Origin: Hyphomicrobiales bacterium
GTDB lineage: Bacteria > Pseudomonadota > Alphaproteobacteria > Rhizobiales > Devosiaceae
Direction of reading: 5' to 3'
Length of the DNA stretch: 17,428 nt
NCBI GenBank assembly: GCA_026989045.1
Contig: JALSJY010000038.1
Coordinates: 1-17,428, forward strand
Each line of letters starts with the position of its first letter. The first letter of the stretch is position 1. Below are positions 14,447 through 17,428 of this stretch, piece by piece. Under the pieces are notes generated by a model that saw only the letters and a list, made by a program, of their open reading frames with translations, did not search any database and had not been told where the DNA came from. The translations under genes were made by a program, and so were the position numbers.

Positions 14447-15745
14447 ATGCGAACTCCAGGAAGAATTTCCGCCGCCATTGAGATCTTAACAGATATACAA
14501 GAGCGTCATCGCCCCGCCTCACTGGCCTTAAAAAACTGGGGTCTGGCGCATCGTTTTGCTGGCTCTGGTGATAGGGCGGCAATTGGCAATATGGTTTATG
14601 ATGTTTTGCGTAGCAAAGCCTCGCTTGCTTATATAATGGGTGATAGTAGCGCACGTGCTTTGGTGCTTGGGCTTGTTGTTTTAAAGTGGGGCATGGATAT
14701 TGGCGAATTATCTGAAAGTTTTGCTAATGATGATTTTGCTCCAAGTGATTTTAGTGAAGAAGAGATAAAAAGGTTAAAAGCTGATAAACCGCTTGTTGAT
14801 GCGCCTGAGCATATTATTGCAAATATTCCTGAGTGGATAAAACCAGATTTTGAAAAAGCTTTTGGCGAAAAATGGATTGATGAAGCAAAGGCTTTTGTTA
14901 AGCGCCCACCACTTGATTTGCGTGTGAATGATTTAAAATCTAAAAGCGATAGAGTGCTCAAATCTTTAAAGCGTTTCAGCCCTGAAATAAGCGAAACATT
15001 GCCAAATAGTTTGCGAATTGAGGCTGGCGTTGGGGCTTCTCGCACGCCTAATGTTACCTCTGATGAGGCATATAAAAAAGGCTGGTTTGAGGTGCAGGAT
15101 TTAGGCTCTGCGCTTGTTGCTTCACTAATTGATGCAAAGCCAAAAGAGCAGCTGCTTGATTATTGTGCAGGTGCGGGCGGTAAAACGCTTAGCTTGGCTG
15201 CACAAATGCAAAATTCGGGTCAGATTTTTGCCTATGATAGTGATCGCACTCGCCTTGCGCCAATTCATGATAGGCTAAAGCGCAATGGGGTGCGCAATGT
15301 GCAGATTATTGAGCCAGATAGTGATAGGCTAAAGCAATTAGAAAATAAAATGGACAGGGTGGTTGTTGATGCTCCTTGTAGTGGAACTGGCTCATGGCGT
15401 CGCCGCCCTGATACTAAATGGCGATTAACAAAGGAATTGTTGGAATTGCGCTTAAAAAGCCAAGCAGAAATTTTGCAAGAAGCGGCAAAATATGTGCGGG
15501 TTGGTGGGCAGCTAACATATATCACCTGCTCAATATTGCCGCAAGAAAATGGCGAGCAGATAGAGAGGTTTTTAAAAGAATTTTCAAAATTTTCTGTCAT
15601 TCCTTCTCATTCGTTATGGCAAAAAAAGTTTGGTGCTGTAAATAAAGCTAGACCGTATTTTGATAAATTTGGTCTAACGCTTAGTCCAGCCAGCACAGAT
15701 AGTGATGGATTTTTTATCTCAATTTTACAAAGAGACAGCTTATGA
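14447..15745 (+). CDS. rsmB: 16S rRNA (cytosine-5)-methyltransferase, RsmB/NOP2/Sun family
   Basis: The product has 432 residues; AGGA at 14436-14439 lies seven bases before the ATG and overlaps the preceding stop. The N-terminal 130 residues are helical and resemble a reduced NusB-like RNA-binding region (RISAAIEILTDIQERHRPAS). The Rossmann methyltransferase core has motif I DYCAGAGGKT (238-247), motif IV DAPCSGTGSWRRRPD (308-322) and motif VI YITCSILPQENGEQIE (358-373). C361 (the TC motif) is the expected nucleophile and C311 the release cysteine. E. coli RsmB makes m5C967 in 16S rRNA; exact target transfer to this protein is inferred, and other RsmB/RsmF-like enzymes remain possible. The stop overlaps the guaA start (ATGA). 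Confidence 0.9.
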   Translation: MRTPGRISAAIEILTDIQERHRPASLALKNWGLAHRFAGSGDRAAIGNMVYDVLRSKASLAYIMGDSSARALVLGLVVLKWGMDIGELSESFANDDFAPSDFSEEEIKRLKADKPLVDAPEHIIANIPEWIKPDFEKAFGEKWIDEAKAFVKRPPLDLRVNDLKSKSDRVLKSLKRFSPEISETLPNSLRIEAGVGASRTPNVTSDEAYKKGWFEVQDLGSALVASLIDAKPKEQLLDYCAGAGGKTLSLAAQMQNSGQIFAYDSDRTRLAPIHDRLKRNGVRNVQIIEPDSDRLKQLENKMDRVVVDAPCSGTGSWRRRPDTKWRLTKELLELRLKSQAEILQEAAKYVRVGGQLTYITCSILPQENGEQIERFLKEFSKFSVIPSHSLWQKKFGAVNKARPYFDKFGLTLSPASTDSDGFFISILQRDSL

Positions 15746-17301
15746 CATATTTAGGGCATCAGTGTATTTTAATTGTAGATTTTGGCTCGCAAGTCACCCA
15801 GCTTATTGCAAGGCGCTTGCGTGAGGCTGGGGTATATTGTGAAATTCACCCATTTTCAAAAGCTGCTGATGAGTTGGCTCGACTAGAGCCTAAGGGCATT
15901 ATTCTCTCAGGGGGTCCTGCTTCTGTGTTAGATAAAAATGCTCCAGAAATTGATGCTCGCTTGCTTGATGCTAATGTGCCGATTTTAGGAATTTGCTATG
16001 GGCAGCAAGCGCTATGCGTTGCGCTTGGCGGCAAGGTTGAGGCAGATCATCATGCTGAATTTGGGCGTGCAGAATTAACACCGAATAAGGCTTGTGCGCT
16101 TTATGATGATGTTTGGAAATTGGGAACAGAACACCAAGTTTGGATGTCGCACGGTGATAGGGTGACAAAATTGCCAAGTGGTTTTGAGGTGGTTGCAACT
16201 TCAAGTGGTGCGCCTTTTGCCTTTATTGAAAATATAGAAAAACAAATTTGGGCGGTGCAGTTCCACCCTGAAGTTCATCACACACCAGATGGCGCTAAAT
16301 TGCTTTCAAATTTCGTGCATAAGATTTGCGGTTGTTCGGGTGATTGGACAATGGCGACCTATAAGCAACAAGCGATTGATAAAATTCGTGAGCAGGTTGG
16401 TGATGGTAAGGTTATTTGCGGACTTTCTGGCGGTGTTGATAGTTCCGTTGCGGCGCTTTTATTACATGAAGCGATTGGAGATAATTTGACCTGTATTTTG
16501 GTGGATCACGGATTGATGCGCCATAATGAGGCCGATGATGTTGTGAAAATGTTCTCTGAACATTATAATCTTAAACTTGTGCGTGTTGATGCGGTTGATT
16601 TATTTATTGATGCGCTTGAGGGCGAGAGCGACCCTGAGAAAAAACGCAAAATTATTGGGCGATTATTCATTGAAACATTTGAGGCTGAGGCGAAAAAACT
16701 TGGTGGTGCTGATTATTTGGCGCAAGGCACGCTTTATCCCGATGTGATTGAATCTGTGTCTTTTTCTGGCGGCCCATCAGCAACCATTAAATCACACCAT
16801 AATGTTGGTGGTTTGCCAGAACGTATGAATATGGAATTGGTTGAGCCGCTGCGTGAATTATTCAAAGATGAGGTGAGAGCGCTTGGGCATGAGCTTGGTC
16901 TGCCCGATAGTTTCATTGGTCGACATCCATTTCCTGGACCGGGTTTAGCCATTCGATTGCCGGGTGGTGTGACACGTGAAAAGCTGGATATTTTAAGAAA
17001 AGCCGATGTTATTTATCTTGATGAAATAAGAAAAGCAGGGCTTTATGATAAGATTTGGCAGGCTTTTGCAGTGTTGCTTCCTGTGCAAACAGTGGGCGTG
17101 ATGGGCGACAACCGCACCTATGAATTTGTTTGTGCGCTACGTGCGGTAACTTCTGTTGATGGCATGACAGCGGATTTTTATCCCTATGAAATGGAATTTT
17201 TGGGCAAGGCAGCAACAAGGATTATCAATGAGGTTCGGGGGATTAACCGAGTGGTTTATGATGTGACTAGCAAGCCGCCGGGGACTATTGAATGGGAGTG
17301 A
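15742..17301 (+). CDS. guaA: GMP synthase (glutamine-hydrolysing)
   Basis: The 519-residue product is a full-length GuaA. The class I amidotransferase domain (about 8-198) has the triad C85 (GICYGQQALC), H175 and E177 (QFHPEV). The ATP pyrophosphatase domain follows with P-loop GLSGGVDSS (227-235), and the C-terminal dimerisation domain ends NRVVYDVTSKPPGTIEWE, as in nearly all GuaA. It aminates XMP to GMP using glutamine and ATP. The start overlaps the rsmB stop by ATGA, so translation is coupled. Together with guaB, both steps from IMP to GMP lie within 5 kb. The 3' end, encoding PPGTIEWE, is a documented integration site for genomic islands in other bacteria; an intact stop is present here. 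Confidence 0.98.
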   Translation: MTYLGHQCILIVDFGSQVTQLIARRLREAGVYCEIHPFSKAADELARLEPKGIILSGGPASVLDKNAPEIDARLLDANVPILGICYGQQALCVALGGKVEADHHAEFGRAELTPNKACALYDDVWKLGTEHQVWMSHGDRVTKLPSGFEVVATSSGAPFAFIENIEKQIWAVQFHPEVHHTPDGAKLLSNFVHKICGCSGDWTMATYKQQAIDKIREQVGDGKVICGLSGGVDSSVAALLLHEAIGDNLTCILVDHGLMRHNEADDVVKMFSEHYNLKLVRVDAVDLFIDALEGESDPEKKRKIIGRLFIETFEAEAKKLGGADYLAQGTLYPDVIESVSFSGGPSATIKSHHNVGGLPERMNMELVEPLRELFKDEVRALGHELGLPDSFIGRHPFPGPGLAIRLPGGVTREKLDILRKADVIYLDEIRKAGLYDKIWQAFAVLLPVQTVGVMGDNRTYEFVCALRAVTSVDGMTADFYPYEMEFLGKAATRIINEVRGINRVVYDVTSKPPGTIEWE

Positions 17302-17360
17302 TAACCAGATTGGCGCATAGCGCCAAAAAAACAATTTAGAATTGTTTTTAAGGTTATCAC
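17298..17360. repeat. Nested inverted repeats at the guaA stop
   Basis: GTGATAACC (17298-17306), which contains the guaA stop TGA, is matched by GGTTATCAC (17352-17360). These perfect nine-base outer arms enclose two hairpins: TTGGCGC/GCGCCAA (17310-17326) and AAAAACAATT/AATTGTTTTT (17327-17349). The whole can fold as a three-stem junction. It may be a compound terminator, a dispersed palindromic element or the edge of an integrated element. Confidence 0.75.
17327..17349 (+). terminator. Probable Rho-independent terminator of guaA
   Basis: AAAAACAATT (17327-17336) pairs perfectly with AATTGTTTTT (17340-17349) around TAG, and the right arm ends in five T residues, 26 bases after the guaA stop. 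The GC-rich hairpin before it (17310-17326) may help. For the opposite strand, that GC hairpin followed by T residues would also be a good terminator, so the pair may be bidirectional. Confidence 0.6.
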
Positions 17361-17428
17361 GCGTTGAGCGACGCCGCGAAACGCCAGCAAAGCAACTACC
17401 GCTTGCACTCAAATCGCTTAAGAAGCGA
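17361..17428. other. Window end: GC-richer non-coding tail with a terminal hairpin
   Basis: No gene start is supported here. The segment is richer in GC than its surroundings and holds GCGT/ACGC (17361-17374) and a perfect hairpin TCGCTT (17414-17419) / AAGCGA (17423-17428) at the last base. It may be the start of a repeat or island that continues beyond the window. Confidence 0.4.

Noticed and set aside
17137..17412. 91-residue antisense frame over the guaA end
   Set aside because: It overlaps conserved GuaA C-terminal coding and runs through the terminator hairpins; no family resemblance.

Overview
The window reads as a chromosomal segment of an AT-rich alphaproteobacterium, most likely Hyphomicrobiales (Rhizobiales) in the broad Bartonella/Brucella direction. 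The evidence is the gene set: an Atm1-type ABC exporter, a solo PemK-like protein, an alphaproteobacterial RND pump, and the neighbourhood ppx - rlmE - guaB - MAPEG - rsmB - guaA, which I recall as typical of that order. No rRNA, tRNA, CRISPR array, transposase or phage gene is visible. The lineage is an inference from recall, not from a search.

Layout. (1) 1-831: 3' part of a LysM surface/periplasmic protein with a 15-bp in-frame tandem repeat. (2) 888-3225, plus strand: an ArsR-family repressor followed after one base by an Atm1-like ABC exporter. The ArsR gene carries a GC-rich, palindromic, in-frame repeat insertion of about 50-55 codons. (3) 3226-3384: an intergenic stretch with a strong inverted repeat and a Shine-Dalgarno sequence lacking a normal start codon. 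(4) 3385-8889, minus strand: padR - hlyD-type adaptor - RND pump form a tight operon, followed by a PemK/MazF-like toxin gene without an antitoxin. (5) 8890-9144: AT-rich palindromes that look like a PadR operator, then a dispersed-type inverted repeat and 21-bp tandem repeats. (6) 9145-9963, minus strand: cysQ. (7) 10238-17301, plus strand: ppx/gppA, rlmE, guaB, a MAPEG membrane protein, rsmB and guaA, with mostly overlapping or near-abutting genes. (8) 17298-17428: nested inverted repeats downstream of guaA, a gene whose 3' end is a known integration hotspot.

How the genes work together. The ArsR/Atm1 pair is probably a metal- or thiol-responsive exporter unit. The padR operon is a locally regulated multidrug efflux system, lacking a visible outer-membrane factor. 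The right half joins guanine nucleotide synthesis (IMP to XMP by GuaB, XMP to GMP by GuaA), polyphosphate/pppGpp hydrolysis (Ppx/GppA), and two rRNA methyltransferases (RlmE on 23S, RsmB on 16S): a GTP-supply and ribosome-maturation block.

The most unusual feature is the ArsR gene. Two identical 54-bp GC-rich palindromic units and a third, divergent palindromic module are inserted in frame between helices of the winged-helix domain and leave the reading frame intact. This resembles the Rickettsia palindromic elements that are tolerated inside coding genes. I see no clear multi-gene novel defence or biosynthetic system in this window.
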